64,000 nucleotides of DNA, taken from contig OZ025257.1 in NCBI GenBank assembly GCA_964019135.1, positions 24,350,352 to 24,414,351 on the forward strand, given 5' to 3'. Both the position numbers and the translations under genes were made by a program. The notes beneath the pieces are model-generated. The model was given only the letters and a program-made list of their open reading frames with translations. It was not told the DNA's origin and did no database searches. Of the stretch, positions 1-12,900 are shown one piece after another (position 1 is the stretch's first letter; every line of letters starts with the position of its first letter). The DNA is from Arenicola marina (lineage: Eukaryota; Annelida; Polychaeta; Arenicolidae).

Positions 1-129
1 TCTCTGCTTGTAATGGTCATGTATGGCTATGGCATATCGTCCTTGGTCTGATTTGACTCTCAGTTAAAGGCACCTGTAACTCGCTAATTCTCGCGCCGTA
101 TACATGTGGATCATCTTTGATTGGTTGGT

Positions 130-330
130 TGGTTATTCAGGACGCTTTAACCACGTTTGGTCATATCGCGTCAATGGGGGAAGGAAGGGAAAGTGGAGCC
201 ATGTCCCCGGGGATAACCTCCTACTCTTTACGAAGGAAGACATGGGATCTTTATCCTGCGACCACACAGACATGGCCAGAGCAGGGCTCGAACCATCGAT
301 CCACGTGCGGTTAGGCTCTCAGATGGCCAG
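130..330 (-). mobile_element. tRNA-derived SINE, copy 1 (L)
   Basis: Read on the minus strand, a tRNA-like head with a B-box-like ggttcgagccc is followed by a body containing gcaggataaagatccc and an allgttatccccgggg-like segment. The same body recurs at 5655-5850, 5905-6135 and, on the plus strand, 11215-11365, which shows a dispersed family. The exact ends are not defined. The 87-codon reading frame across it is not considered a gene. Confidence 0.7.
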
Positions 331-3300
331 AGCACTCAATGCGGGATTATCTTTGGAGATGGGATAAATTAGCTCCAGCGACTCGTGTTGAAGGTAGTAC
401 GCGGGATCCCCGTGACGTACTAGAGAGTACTATTTATTTGTGACCGTTTCTCGACCTTGCGAGCATTTTTTCTTTTCGATATCTCAAGATTAAGTTAATG
501 TATATAACAGTGTAAAATTACACAATATCCATGTTCATTTCCGAAAAAACGAGGCAGGCCTATTTATTTCTTCTTCTTAATTAATTGAACATGCAACGAG
601 CAAGCTTGTGACAGACAATTCTGTATTAATTTTGTCTGAGCAGTTTTTTTTCTGTTGAATATTTCGTGTGGAAATTTCGAAATTCTTCATCGACAGCCAT
701 TATAGCATTAGTTGTGACCCATTTATTTTTTACAGAAGAGTAGGTAGGAGACATCGTTTTTACTTTATTTTATCATTTTGATTACACATTACTAGAAGTC
801 GAAGCAAATTGATGAACACCGCCAATCAATCATCTTTAACACGATAAACTCCACGTTAATATAGCAATAGTCAGGTACAAAGGCAACTCAACGATGGTGG
901 TATATCTTAGCACACTTTTATTTCCAGCCTTCATATCAATGCTATTCTATGGTGTATATTCACATAATAATAGATTGACTAAATGTGTTATCTGTGGAAC
1001 TAACGTTACAATAATCGTGGCTCCCCATACGTCGCTCGCGTTGGGGATTATAGCCAGGAACACTGAACATGACATTTATCACAAAGTATTTCTCACGGTG
1101 CCATTGCTAACTGCCAGCTTATTATATTAAGTTTAATATTGGAATTTTCCTTCTCGTATACATGCGTAAAGTGAACACGAATAATAAGTTGCATCTGTTA
1201 TTCAATATATAAACGCTAGACACGGATAACTTTTCATTCACGGCGTAAAATAGACGACGAGGAGAAAAACAGGAACGATTTGTCAACTTTTCAACATTGG
1301 TCCTAAGTTTGTTCGGCATTACCGAATTACCCATACACTTACAACTACGGTACAAAATATACACATTACCATGACGACATCACCATGACGACAGGACTCC
1401 GACGACGAAACCGATAACAATGAAAGCATGGCGCAAATGAACGTAGGTATAAAATCCGACATGCATTATATACAATATGAGAATCAACTCTGCATCTCAT
1501 GGGATACTATACATATAAACTGAACCATTTGTGGGAAGCAATAGCTGGTTATTTTGATTCTTTACATGCATACCAGTGCAGCCCAGAGGTACGTACAGCC
1601 CGAAATCGGCCAAAGAACAAAGGAAAAACTTGTGTCGACCTCCAGTCACAGAGAGATATATATCACTGGAATAAAACATGAGGCGAGGCCAATAAATGTG
1701 TGTTTGCCTCAACGCAAAACCGTCACGATGTCCATAAGATTTCTCCACCATTACGTCATGGGAAGTCGAGGAACGCAAAATAATTAATTAAAACAAAATT
1801 ACAAGAAAGCCTTGCCTTGCCAATGCCGGGTCAATCTACAAGGCACAATATACGTTTTCGTGAAATGAACTCTAAAATAATTGTAACCCCCGCAACTCAA
1901 CGTAGGCGCAAACTGCGCCTCCTAGAAGCAATTAAGCAGTTTACGATGCCCCAAATCCCAGTAACAGCTCATGAAGCACGCGCATCGCGAACTAGTTAGA
2001 CACAACTAAGCAGCGTTAAGAGGCACTTTTGCCCGGCGATGTGACACCAGATTCTTAATAAACAAGAGAAAGCAAAAGGTAAACAGTATACACAACCACT
2101 GAAACACGTAATGCCACACAATTGTGTTCCCTTTTTCTACTCACACATAGACAAACCATTGTATACATATACATATATATATATATATGGACACGCACAG
2201 AAGAAGCTTTTGTGATGGAATGAAAATATCTAAACAAACACTAGCTCGTTTTAATAAGTAACACCGTTGGTGTGAAACAGATACTCCAAAAGGAAATCTG
2301 CAATTAACATCCAGACATCCCATATTCACTAATTAAAGTAAAAACAGTAGCTGAATCAGACATTTGTACCCTGGGCACCGACACCAAAAAAAAAAGAAGT
2401 ATTTTGTTCCGCCTATTTGTTATAGCAACTGCATACTTTTCACCTATTGAAAGATTCCAAGATTTGACGTTAGCTATCACAAAAGAGCTACTAAACATTG
2501 CAAATGTTCAGAGAAAAATCGTGAACAAATACAGGGAACAAAAACAGGATGGAAAACATGAAAATCAGTGAGAGAATATATAATTGAATTTCCCGGAAAA
2601 ATCGATCCGTAGGTAAAGTACTAAGCATAGCAATTAGTCGAAAGCGACAGTGACACCAAGCGCGTGACAAAGACGTGGCAAAGCCATCAAGAGCGAGATT
2701 TTATTGAGCAAATTTGCACATTGGGCTCAAGGTGGAAAGTAAAGGGCATGAACGGGGGGGGGGGGGGCGCTAGACATCGTATGTGATATGTTATTCGTAT
2801 TAGTAGAATGGATCCTCGTTGGAAAGTTTAAAGTTTAGACAACGACATTGCTGGAACTAAACTTTGCGGAACTTTCAGATGGGCGAGTTAACGTACGTTA
2901 ACGTACGTCCTGATGGAATGAACCACCTTTGACACAATTATTCGGGATTTGATCACCTTCCCTGGCGACAAGACTTTGGATTGTGACACATAGATATAAT
3001 GGGACATTTAGTTCTCGAGGCAATATTTACTGGAAGTAACACAACAAAATCCCAGCTGCAAAAACAACTCTAATCCCTTAAAGCTAATGAGGTAAGGTAA
3101 AACAAACTGATTCCCTCCCCCTGGTATATTCTTAAAGGTATTAGTCAATTATGACGGGAAAAATATGAAGAACAAAAAAAAAAGAGTTACGGAATAAAAG
3201 AAAAAACACACCGTTGATCAGCCAGCTAACTCTACAACATGTAGAGACCAGGGACTGTACATATTACAGAGTTGGACATGCTTATTGACAGAAGCGACAT

Positions 3301-3477
3301 ACAGTCTCGAGTTGTTGGACATATGGTCAACGCGTTACAACACACCGCTAACAAAATACTGCGTACGCCACACTGAAGAAACTTGGGACAATATCTGCAA
3401 GACAAGACTACACACACTGGTGTGAAGCTATAATAATAGGTGATGCCAAACGTGCCTTACCCCAGACATAACATAAA

Positions 3478-3524
<47 letters not shown>

Positions 3525-3905
3525 GTAGATATATATATATATAACGTAGATATATATATAAAGTAGAGATCCAATTACGGTTGGAGTCTTCCTTCCAAGC
3601 CAGTTACATCATGCAAGGAGTTTGTTTATAAAGCTTGCGTACTATAAACTTCTCTATATTATACCATTCGCCGCCAACTCATGACCCTCCACGCCCTCGT
3701 ACCACACCGTACAGTTCAGAACACAGACACCAAATGTGACAGAACATTTTTCGGCGAGCTAAGGAGCCTTATAAAAATACCTATAGACACTTCCTATGCA
3801 CATCTACAGCTCGACTGGCTGGCCTTGACCTCATCCGGGCCTCGCTCGGCGAAGCGGATATGACGTCAGCACAGACAATGGTTATAAAAAAGGGTTGCTA
3901 GGTTA
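331..3905. other. Intergenic DNA downstream of gene P, copy L
   Basis: No supported gene. Short open frames such as 894-1130 and 1497-1778 have no recognised domains or splice context. The stretch holds a G run at 2754-2767, a TA run near 2170-2190, and at 2888-2891 the TTAA that is the unoccupied counterpart of the element insertion at 42226-43590. Confidence 0.6.
3478..3562. repeat. CA/TA microsatellite (L)
   Basis: A (CA)n run passes into (TA)n interrupted by gtaga and cgtaga motifs. The counterpart in copy R (about 44176-44310) is longer and has more gtagatata units, as expected for slippage. Confidence 0.9.
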
Positions 3906-6900
3906 CTACAAGTATAAGAGAAAGCCTTCGGATTCCTTGGTTTCCTTTGGCGTGCAACCGTTTGCCGGCGACTCGGCCCCCGGCGACGGGACGTCTCTGG
4001 ATTGGTCCTTGTCCGGATCATCCTCGGTCAGCTCTGTGGACGACCTGGCGACGAAACAGGGATACGTTACATATAGATGTAGATAAGCCATCTGGCAATG
4101 TTAGTCTTCACTTTATCATCAGTTTAACGGGTTCTTCATGTGTTAGATAATCGCAAACGCTTTCTGGTTGTAAGATAGATTTCATCACATCATGTTAGAA
4201 TCAAAATGTCAAGCTATCTCACGACGTCATAGGCTTCGTGACGGCACAAGGTTCCTGACGTCAAAAGCTAACGACATTATCGCGTATTAATGACGTCAGA
4301 GGCTGGCGACGTCATCACGGAGCGATGGCGCCACCACCCGATAGTGTCATCGCACCGCAATGGCGCCACCACCCGATGACGTCATCACACAGCAATGGCG
4401 CCACCACCCGATGACGCCACCAGCCGATGGCGCCACCACAAGATGACGTCATGGCGCGGCCGACAGGCGTACCTAAGACTGGACCCGGTGGATCCCCGGG
4501 GGCTGGTTCCCAGGGAGTCGCCCCGGTCTCGGCGGCGGCCTCCCTCCGGCTGGCGGGGGTCAGCATCCACGGGTCTGGAGCGGCCGGCCCCTTCGCCCAG
4601 ACCTGTAACACAGACGCCAGGCGCACAGGTCACACCGAGGTCACACCGAGGTCAAACCGAGGGATGGGGTCAACGATATAGGTTAAAGTAAACTAGCGTA
4701 GGCAAGTAATGTGGTCAGGGAGAACGGTGAACAATCACATCAGTTCTAGAACTGATTACGTAAATTCCGCTTCGGACGACCAGAAACCACGTGCAACTTA
4801 GCGTAGGCAAATGATGTATTTAGTCAGAGAGAAAGGTTTACAAATCACGTAAGTTGTAGAACTGATTTCCGCTTCTGGCGACCAAAAACCCCGTGCAAAT
4901 AAATTCCTTTCGCATCTCAATCAGAATGCAATGTTAAGAACAGAGCCTCTGCGCAGAATCCGGACACAGGACTCCATTCTTACGTCTCAGACCAATAACT
5001 TCGAGACGACGTCAATTAAATCCATTAAAACTAATGGTGATTCAGTGTTTTCCAAGGCATAAAACCAAGCAGTTTCTATTGTGTTCTTTGTCCAGATGGT
5101 TGTTGGTGAGAACAGGAGGTACTTTCACTAATATCTCGTAACTTTGCTCGTGAAGTTGAACCCTTATCCTTCAAAAGGTCAAAAGAGTTGACTTTTTTTA
5201 TACATGTAAATAAATATAAATACAGATATGACAAACAACGTGAACATGAATATTGTCTTTTTAAAACAACGGCCCTACATTATCACCCGCTGTCGTTGTT
5301 GGTCGTGAGCATAAATCCTAAACTGACCATGTAACAGATAGGGCTGCGAGGTGACTCGTGGCGAACCTGGACAGTCACGTGTCCTTCACCCTGCCTTACC
5401 TTTATCTGTGGAGTCCTTCCCGCTGCGCACGCTCACACCGAACTCGTTCTGGTTCCGATCCAGAACGGCCGCCTTCTCTCTCACAGATGAACGCTTCCCC
5501 ACGGCTGTATAACCTTGACCTTCAGCCGTTGACCCCTCGCTGGGGTTGTCCTTGGGCGGAGTCCCGCTGCGGGGAGGGGAGGCGGTCTCCGATTTCTCCA
5601 CAGCTTCTGCCGGGGGAAAAAAACAAGTCGAGGGTTGATTGACGGGCATATTGGTTGTATATTCAGGACGCTTTAACCCATTCTGGTCATATCGCGTCAG
5701 CGGGAGAAGGAAGGCGGAGTGGAGCCATGTCCCCGGGGGGTAATCCCTTACCCTTTGCGAAGAAGGACATGGGATCTATGTCCTGCGACCACACAGACAG
5801 GACCACAGCGGGGCTTGATCCACCCATCTAGGCGCGATTGTGGGCAAATTTGTGAACGATAGCTCTGATTTGGCCCGCTTCAAACGACCCTTTACCCTGC
5901 GAGTGGTATATATCGACGGACGATATCAATGGTAGCGCAGAGCCATATCCCCAGAGATAAACCTCTTCTAACTAATTATTCCAAAGATGGACATATTAGG
6001 ATCTCGAGTATATTAACTTTAAACCAAAGTACACATTTGCAACTGAGGGACGCGAAGCCCCGAAACTCTGGCACGATGGCTGGCCTAGCAGAGTTCACTG
6101 AACAAAGCGCGAGCTCGCTAACCACTAGGCCATTCGGGTGGTCCTCAAGAACAATACCTGAATACCCTATTCAGTGGCGCTGTCAGAACATTCACAACGT
6201 CCCCGATGCATCCCTTGGTCGCACAGCCATACAAATTACAAAAGCCAGAAACGAATACTGCCGCAGAAATTTGTCGTCCACAGCACAAAAGACAGTAGAC
6301 AGTGGCTTAAACGTGCCTTGCCAGAGGGAGAGCAGTGTACGTAAGGCTCATTGCTGCATCACCATGGTGTAAATGTAGAAAAATCCCGTCAACGTATTCA
6401 ACTTTACCTCAGTTGCGTCATTTTGTTCATTCTTTCACACAGATTTTCACAAACACAATGAAAAGCATTTTATTAAAGCAGAGGTCTGAGAGCAGCGGCG
6501 CAAAGTTAATATTAGTCTGCAGACTAACCTTCCACAGTGCACAGAAGGTGTATATATTGTAGATGGTTGCATCCACGTCTTTTTGAGACGAGGGTTCTGT
6601 AATTATCGTGTATTAAACCGGCAAAGATAAGACGCACATAATAGCTTCAACATTTAACTGAATATTAAAATTTAACAAGCGTGGAATCATTGCTTACCAA
6701 GGAATTTAAATTTGTAAATTAATTTCTAATATTATTTCTACACATGTGATAAAGCCTAAAAGAGCAACCACTGAGGCTACATTTACCGTGTCCACTTGTA
6801 TGGATCTATCATATCTACCAGATCTAATACACTATATACTCACTATGCAAAAACAACATCACCAAGCCCTGTACCGAAGCACATAGTATAAGTTGTCTAG

Positions 6901-9900
6901 TATAAGTTTTTACTTCATCGACAACTCCCATATTATTAAAGCCAATGACCAATGATCTGAGCAGTTAAGTTGAAATTTAGCCTTATTGCTCTTTTCGTGC
7001 ATTGTCATTGCTATGATATTCAGATAGAAGCAAAGCGAAGCACTATTTGTAAGCTTTCCACGTTGTCATGGTTATGGATACCCCATTGAGACGCCGGCGT
7101 AATGTAAGCCTTCCACATTCCTATGGTTACCGATACCCCATTGAGACGCCGGCGTAATGTAAGCCTTCCACATTTTCATGGTCATGGATACCCCATTGAG
7201 ACGCCGGCGTAATGTAAGCCTTCGACATTGCCATGGTTAGCGATACCCCATTGAGACGCCGGCATTGTCATGGTTACCAATACCCCATTGAGACGCCGGC
7301 GTAATGTAAGCCTTCCACATTGTCATGGTTACCGATACCCCATTGAGACGCCGGCGTAATGTAAGCCTTCCACATTGTCATGGTTACCAATACCCCATTG
7401 AGACGCCGGCGTATTTTAAGCCTTCCACATTGTCATGGTTACCGATACCCCATTGAGACGCCGGCGTAATGTAAGCCTTCCACATTGTCATGGTTACCAA
7501 TACCCCATTGAGACCCTGTGTACTTTAGGGTACAACACTAAGCATTGTTTACACTTCCACCCCTGGATCCGATTTACTTTGACCATTTTACCATATATTT
7601 AACAACTTAAAAATGACAATAGAAGACGACAAACAATAACGTTAAATAACTAAAAACAACAATAAATAACTAATGGCGACTTCACAACGATGTTAACGAT
7701 TTCACCGAGATGGAGAAATACAATTATGAGTGATTTATAACCCCAACAAGCCACAGACGATAGAGGAAACTACATTAACCTTTGAGATTATTATAGGAAC
7801 CCACAAGTTAAATTACACACTAGAAGCACACTTCAAGTCAAGTCAAGTCAATAGCCGCATCGTTAGGCACGTCGACAAGAGCACACCAACAAGAACAACG
7901 ACGACAACACAAGCCAACCTAAACACCGAACAACACTACAACACGTGCGATAAGCCACAAGACACACGTGTTACCATGAATGAGCCTTGACTAGCGGGTA
8001 ATGATTATAACACAGACAAGACGCATGTAAGCGCTGGTAAGACGAAAAGAAAACGACGACTAGGCAAAGTCTAGATGCCACTTTACCTTGGAATCTCCTA
8101 AGATGCGCTCTTACTGCAGTTACGGACAAAGACAAAAATCAGTTGAGATATTGAGGCTCATTCCGATGTATATGCGGTGAGTAGAGTGAAGAAAAGGCAA
8201 TCACAATACAGACAGACAGTAAATGGCAGAGACAGACGGTAAGTAAGAAGTCCGTGGTTATTTATGCAAAGCTACATGTTAGCCTGGTGTGTAAGCAGGA
8301 GTTATTTAAATTCTTTAAAGTATTACGAGAAAATCACACAAAAATAGCTACGGGTCAGATAACCAAGAACCTTATATGAAATGCAAAATTTTATATTTAC
8401 AAAGCTTTTAATGTCAAATTTCTTCTAATGTCCTTGTCTATGTTTAAAATCAATGCTTTACGTAATTTAAAGTGTTTCCATAATTTTATATGAAGACAGT
8501 GAAATACAACCTATTGATAATAATGACTGAATTGTTTAAGATAACAAACTTGGGACTGGTGGATATTTGCTACTAATTCCTGTACATTGTATTTCAAGCA
8601 TTTGCTTTAACCCAACTTCAACACAAGGAAAGGGGTCAATTAGTCGTTACGGTAAATCTAATGTAAGATATCGTTTAATTGATGCTGCGAGGCGGGTTGC
8701 CTCCAGTAGGACCCCCAGCAGAATCATACGTGACGTACCTGAGAATCCCCGGGTAACGGGCACGGCTTTAGGAGGGGAGGAAACGGTATACGGAATGAGG
8801 TACACGGGCGATAAAGTGAGCGCAAGAAGAGTCCATGTTGCGGAGGCGGGAGGTGCAAAGGATGGAAGGGGGGGGGGTGGAGGCGGGGTCCAAAGCGGAG
8901 TGGGGGGGGGGGGTCAGAGGATAAGGTAGGAGGGGGGGTCAGAGGATGGGGTAGGGGTGCAAAGGATGGTGGGCGGGGTCCAAAGCGGAGTGGGGGGGAG
9001 GGTCAAAGCGGAGGGGGGGGGGGGATCAGAGGATGGGGGAGCGGGTGCAAAGGGAATTGTATGGGAAGTGTAAGGGAAGGGCGAGAGGGAACAAAAAGGG
9101 AAGTTTGGGGAGGAGGGGGGGGGGTGGAAACGTGACGAAGCAGAGGTCTGGGACGCGATAGGACGCGACCGGGAAGGGGATGACTGGCGCCTTGAAGCAC
9201 CATCAGGACAAGGGCGGAGTATGGAGCACTAAGCAGGTGCCTGGGGGGGGGGGGGGGTGGACGTTGGGAGCTTGGATGCTCGCACCACATGTTTCCACAG
9301 CCCGCTCAAGCGCTGTACCGCTGGGAAAGGGGTGATTAGAGGTGGGTGGAGGGGGATGGCCCTGATAAGGCGCTGTTCGTGCTTTCCACGATCACCCAAA
9401 TATCGAAATTTCATGAGGTGGGGAAGCAGGACGATAACAGGGCGGTGCGGCAGGGGGGGGGGGGGGTGCCGTAGGGCGGATTATTATAAAATGGAGACCT
9501 TAATTCATATTCATTCACAAACAGCTAATCTGGCCACTGGCCACGTCTATTTTATGAACATATACAAACTACGTAAGCATGACGCCTCTTGTTAGAAGTC
9601 TTAACATTTCACATAAATGTACAATTCGTTAGATGCATTAAAGGCTACATATACAGATGGTCAAGATATTCAAGCCTTTGCAATGTCAAACCAAGCATTA
9701 TCTACAGTAGAAAAAGCGTTAATATTGTATAGACAGGGGGGGAATTAAAAATCCATGCTACTAGATGAAAGCTGGCCGAGTTTATCGCAACAAGAGGGAG
9801 GTGTTACTATAGAATATGACCTCTGGAGTAATCAGGGGAATGTTAGTCACTGAGCATAAAAAAAGTCCCAAAAACTAAATTAGTGCTATAAACTGGGACT

Positions 9901-12900
9901 TTTTGCATGCACAAGAGGAATCATAGCGATCTTATATTGGAAGAAAACAGTCTGAATATTGATCTTGATGAGATAATAGGTAAGTATATAGATAAATAAA
10001 TATAAATAGGGCTCACCACATGTAGTCACTACGTGGAATGTACAATACGTCTGAATGACTGAACGATGGTTTGCAGGTATTCATAACGAAACTCCAGGCC
10101 ATATTCACGTGTTATTTACACTTAAATATGCACACTTCAAACTTGGCTTGGGATTCAGATCTATCTAGGCAAGCCTTTCACCAGAAGGTTAAGAATATAC
10201 AAAAAATAGAAACCCGGACATGACGTCACAAAAAGAGAGTTATCTTACACAGTACCGGACGTCACCCCGCGCGCTGTACGACCCTCAGATTGCACAGCCC
10301 CACCCACCGGGGGGTAGGTGGGGGAGGGGGGAGGGGGGCGAGAAAGTGTGGGTAAGGGTAGGGGGCGGGGGGGTGGGTACATGTTGTTCTCACCAGGCTT
10401 CGGCGATGTCCCTGCCGTGGACTTTCTCCCGGTGGTGGTGGTGGCGGTCGTGGTGGCGGCCGTGGTGGCGGGGGAGGGTGAGGGTGAGGCTGAGGGGGAG
10501 GGGGAGGGGGAGGGGGAAGGCGCGGGGGCGGCGGTGGCCGAGGGGGCGGGTTTACCCCTCAGCTGTACCGTGGTGGCTCTGGTGTGGCCACGGGCCCCCG
10601 CCGCCGCCGCTGCCCCCGCCACCGCTGCGGCTGCCGCCCCCGGGGACGGGGGAGCATTCGAGGCGGAGCCAGGGGAGGGTGGCGCGGTCATTACCGGGCC
10701 CGCGGCCGGGGCCGCCATCACCTGAGGCTTGGGGCGTATGGAGGGCGGCTTGGGTTTGAGGGGTGGAGGGCCGGACCTCCCCCTGCCATCGTCCGCCTTA
10801 TCACCTGTGGGTGGCAAACACAGAGCGAGTCCATTTACGCCAATCATTCAGTACTCATTATTATTATTACTACTAACTAATTATTACTAAAAAAAAAATA
10901 AAAAAAATAAAAATAATAATATGTATATATTATTATTACTAACGCTTTACGTCAAGTAGCATGCAAAGTGCCTAAGCTTAAGTAAATTAAATGAAATGAA
11001 ATCTGGATGTTTGAGATCACTTTCGAACACGCAAGCTACACGAGGTTAATATTTAAACCTCCAGGTAAAATGAAATGGGGATTGACTGAAACTTGCCTCA
11101 GACGCAGGTGCGAAGGCACGAACTGCTAGTTCACTGAGCTTGCAAGACACACGCGTGGGTAATACGTGAGCTATACGGCTATATATATATATATATATAT
11201 GGTCTGCCCTAATAGGACAGCATGGGTCACCCGGTGTTGTGTTCTGCTAGGCCAGCCCAAGTGGCCGGTGCCGGGTTCGACTCCCGCCTGTGCCAATGTC
11301 TGCAGGATAAAGATCCCTCGTCTTTCTTCACCCATTCATGTGACCTACACAGGGTCCCATTCAGAGGAGGGGTGTGTGTGGGTAGACGGATGTGTGTGTG
11401 TGGGTGGGGGGGGGGTTACTTACCCGCGGCAGGGGGTGGGGTACCCCTAGTCTCGGGTTTAGGTTCCTTATCCTTGGTGGATCCGGGCTTCTTCCTGAAG
11501 ACGGGCAGCACTGGGGTGGCCCCGGCCGGGGTGTAGTTACTGAGGCGGGAGGAGGGCGGGGTCGGGGAGGTGACCGGGGCCGGGGTTTCCCTGGCTACCG
11601 TCGACTTGGCCCCAGCGTCGCCCGACTTGGCCCCAGCGTCGCCCTGCCGCGCGCAAAATGACAGAGGGTCATATTAAGATGACATGGGTTAATGCGTCAA
11701 GCGCCGTCCATACAGTGGTTGTCGTGACTCGTTCCGCTTTCCATAGCGAGGCGAGCCTAGTCTTACAAACGCGGGTCGTCCACAACTGACACGTTGTCTG
11801 GCTACTGTCCACCAAGCGTCATTTACAAGGATTTTTGTTTGATTACCCCAATAAACACGATTCAGCAGTCATGTCCAGTCGTCCGTTACTCTTGTTACAT
11901 TAATATCAGTTAGTAATAAATGACCTCATGCCAAATATTCTGTTCTTTCATATCTGCAGTACAGCTTTTAGCAGGCATGAACAAATCTTAAAACAAATTT
12001 ACGCAAGAGATCCCGGTCAGTTTCTTGCTATTGTATACATGTTATTGGAGAATAAATAAATTAATAAACACTATATTACATGACCAATTAATAATCCTGG
12101 TTAAAAATACTTTACATTTAACCTGGATTATGAACAGGTCATGAACACTCTCCCCTCCCATTAGATGGACCATCGTTAACAGACAGAAACACAAGTTACA
12201 ATGGGGTACAGATGGCCTGGCGCCGCCTTACCGAGGACTTCGAGGCAAAGAGAGACATCGACAGACGTTTAGCTTGAACTTCCGCCATCAGGGCGGCGCC
12301 ACCGGGCATGCCCATACCCCTGGGGACACCTAGCGGCAGCTTGGGGGCGGCACGGACCTGGTCCTCGGCCTCCACTGTGTGTGTGTGTGGGGGGGGGGGG
12401 GGGGCAACAGAGACAGGGGTCAGCAATGGGCTACCACGACGTCACGAGTGACATGATGGGACATTCAACCAAACGGAGTGACGTCAGCGTAGTATTGCGC
12501 AGAACAAATATGTTTACAGCGCAGAAAAATATGTATATTGTGCAGAGAAAATATAATATTTGCTATAATAGACAAATATAAATATATACGATTCTTCCAA
12601 AAGCACAGTACGGTCTAAAATAAAACAATATTTATCATGAATAGGTTCTTACTATGCACGCATTAGTAGTATGCGTCTAATAATTGTAACTATTTTAAAC
12701 TTTTAGCATTGACCATTGTTTTCATATGTAGTATTTAAAAATATGGTCGTTCTTGCATGTGTTACGGCCAACCATCTTTTCAGAAGAGCTCACGCATTGC
12801 TCACGCTCAACACTTACTACAATAATCCATATCGTGAGCTCTAAAGTATCAGTCGGATACATACGGGTTGAACCAACGGTCTGTCCCACGGTAAAAACAC

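Noticed and set aside
5929-6372. 147-codon plus-strand frame (also 46376-46906)
   Set aside because: It runs antisense through a tRNA-derived SINE, and its N-terminal length depends on copy-specific changes.
9003-9290. Proline-rich minus-strand proteins over the G-rich tract (also 50120-50803)
   Set aside because: Pure consequence of C-rich sequence; G-run lengths change between copies and destroy the frame, and no splice sites join them to gene P.
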